From positions 1-29,377 of the forward strand of contig BMAT01000311.1 of assembly GCA_019649035.1 (NCBI GenBank): a DNA stretch of 29,377 nt, given 5' to 3'. The notes below the pieces were generated by a model. The model was not told where the DNA came from, ran no database searches, and saw nothing but the letters and a program-made list of their open reading frames with translations. Made by a program: the position numbers and the translations under genes. Shown here one piece after another: positions 28,633 through 29,377 of the stretch; within the stretch, counting starts at the first letter, position 1, and the number at the start of each line of letters is the position of its first letter. This DNA is from Elysia marginata (lineage: Eukaryota; Mollusca; Gastropoda; Plakobranchidae).

Positions 28633-29377
28633 TATTATCATGTTGTATCCATTTTTTTTCTCAAAAAAAAAAAAAAAAATTATTTGGCATATATATCTTT
28701 TTTATGTAATTAGCATTTCCTTATCAATAGCAAATAATATAGGAATTTATCACGGCGACGAAACACTCAACTTTTAGTTCACCTGTACAGCCACCCAGCG
28801 AAAGCCCATTAACGACGCCCGCAAGGTCAAGTTTTGGTCAAATCTTGCCCTGCACGCCCGAAAAATCTACCTGGGCTGACAACGAATTCTGCGATTTTTT
28901 AGAGTGCTTATGAGTATGTTTGTAGGGATAATAACTTTTTTCTCATTGGTTGTTGGTGAGAAAGAATAGTACAGCGAAAATGCGGAAGGTCTGAACTTCA
29001 TTACCATACCAAATTTTGCATTGAGATGATATTTGGAAGGCTCACAGGTTGTCTTAAAGTTTTGCTATTTTTCTAAGAATTCATGAAAAAGTTTCAAAAA
29101 CTTTAAAAAAATTGTAACTTTAATTCTCCACGATAGGTTTTATTTGTTCTTTGATATTGAGTTAGACAATTTATTGAAGAAAAAGTACCTGTAGAAATAT
29201 CTGCGGACTCAACAGGGGTTGTTGAGGGGTGAGCTCTTTTCCATCTGGCTATCCCTTGAGTTGTCAGCAGCCGTGGAACCCTGGGGTAACTGGACAGGAC
29301 TCTTGCTTGATAATAGGAGCGTTAATTGATGTAACGTTGTTTGATCTTGTTTGCAAATGTGGCAAAATGATACCACC

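Larger units (their letters stand above)
27774..29377 (+). other. Partial SEC31A intron, 3' end outside the window
   Basis: It begins with GTAAGT. It contains a TIR-end remnant near 27792, the complete pogo-like MITE 27959-28632, an A-run near 28664 and AT-rich sequence. 28740-28900 is more GC-rich but has no recognisable coding signal. No terminal SEC31 exon or polyadenylation site belonging to the gene is seen. Confidence 0.8.

Noticed and set aside
1..29377. CRISPR array, operon, phage or other prokaryotic system
   Set aside because: Spliced eukaryotic gene structure, SINEs, LINEs and TIR elements show an animal genome. No regularly spaced repeats or clustered coding frames are present.

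Overview
This is animal nuclear DNA: AT-rich, intron-heavy, full of transposable elements, with no prokaryotic-style genes. The one host gene is the 3' two-thirds or so of a SEC31A orthologue (outer COPII coat subunit) on the + strand. The protein, the AGGCCTA- and TAGATC-rich low-complexity DNA, the RTE-like retrotransposon tails and the tRNA-derived SINEs suggest an invertebrate bilaterian, perhaps a gastropod mollusc. The species-level guess is weak.

Host gene. Ten exons (2728-2854, 7142-7290, 7451-7621, 8773-9037, 11110-11248, 14785-14986, 17487-17612, 19956-20036, 26230-26352, 27702-27773) join in one open frame of 485 codons. All introns are GT-AG and every junction phase agrees. The exons encode the end of the alpha-solenoid (ACE1) domain, a proline/glutamine-rich disordered linker containing the WND motif that contacts Sec23-Sar1, and the start of the C-terminal SRA1/Sec31 domain. 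Earlier exons (WD40 propeller, most of the solenoid) and the last exon(s) lie outside the window.

Introns. The rest is intronic and has been heavily colonised. 1-2727 holds microsatellites, a pogo-like MITE fragment and a hairpin repeat. 2855-7141 holds a 183-bp tandem duplication and two 5'-truncated non-LTR retrotransposon insertions, each bounded by target-site duplications. 7622-8772 holds a minus-strand SINE. 9038-11109 holds a 1.8-kb terminal-inverted-repeat element with a second small element nested inside it. 11249-14784 holds a SINE, then a probable hAT-like element carrying a 45-bp near-perfect hairpin, a LINE 3' tail and a BED-finger-like remnant. 14987-17486 contains a 454-base assembly gap. 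17613-19955 holds a second copy of the hairpin repeat, a tRNA-like SINE head and two tandem duplications. 20037-26229 holds a 1.4-kb Tigger/pogo element with a decayed transposase N-terminus. 27774-29377 holds a 674-bp pogo-like MITE.

I found no gene cluster or clearly new biochemical system. The most informative features are the precisely bounded mobile elements, the two elements ending in CAGGGAT with 6-bp duplications, the retrotransposon whose reading frame runs almost to its 3' end, and the run of phase-symmetric exons in the SEC31A linker.
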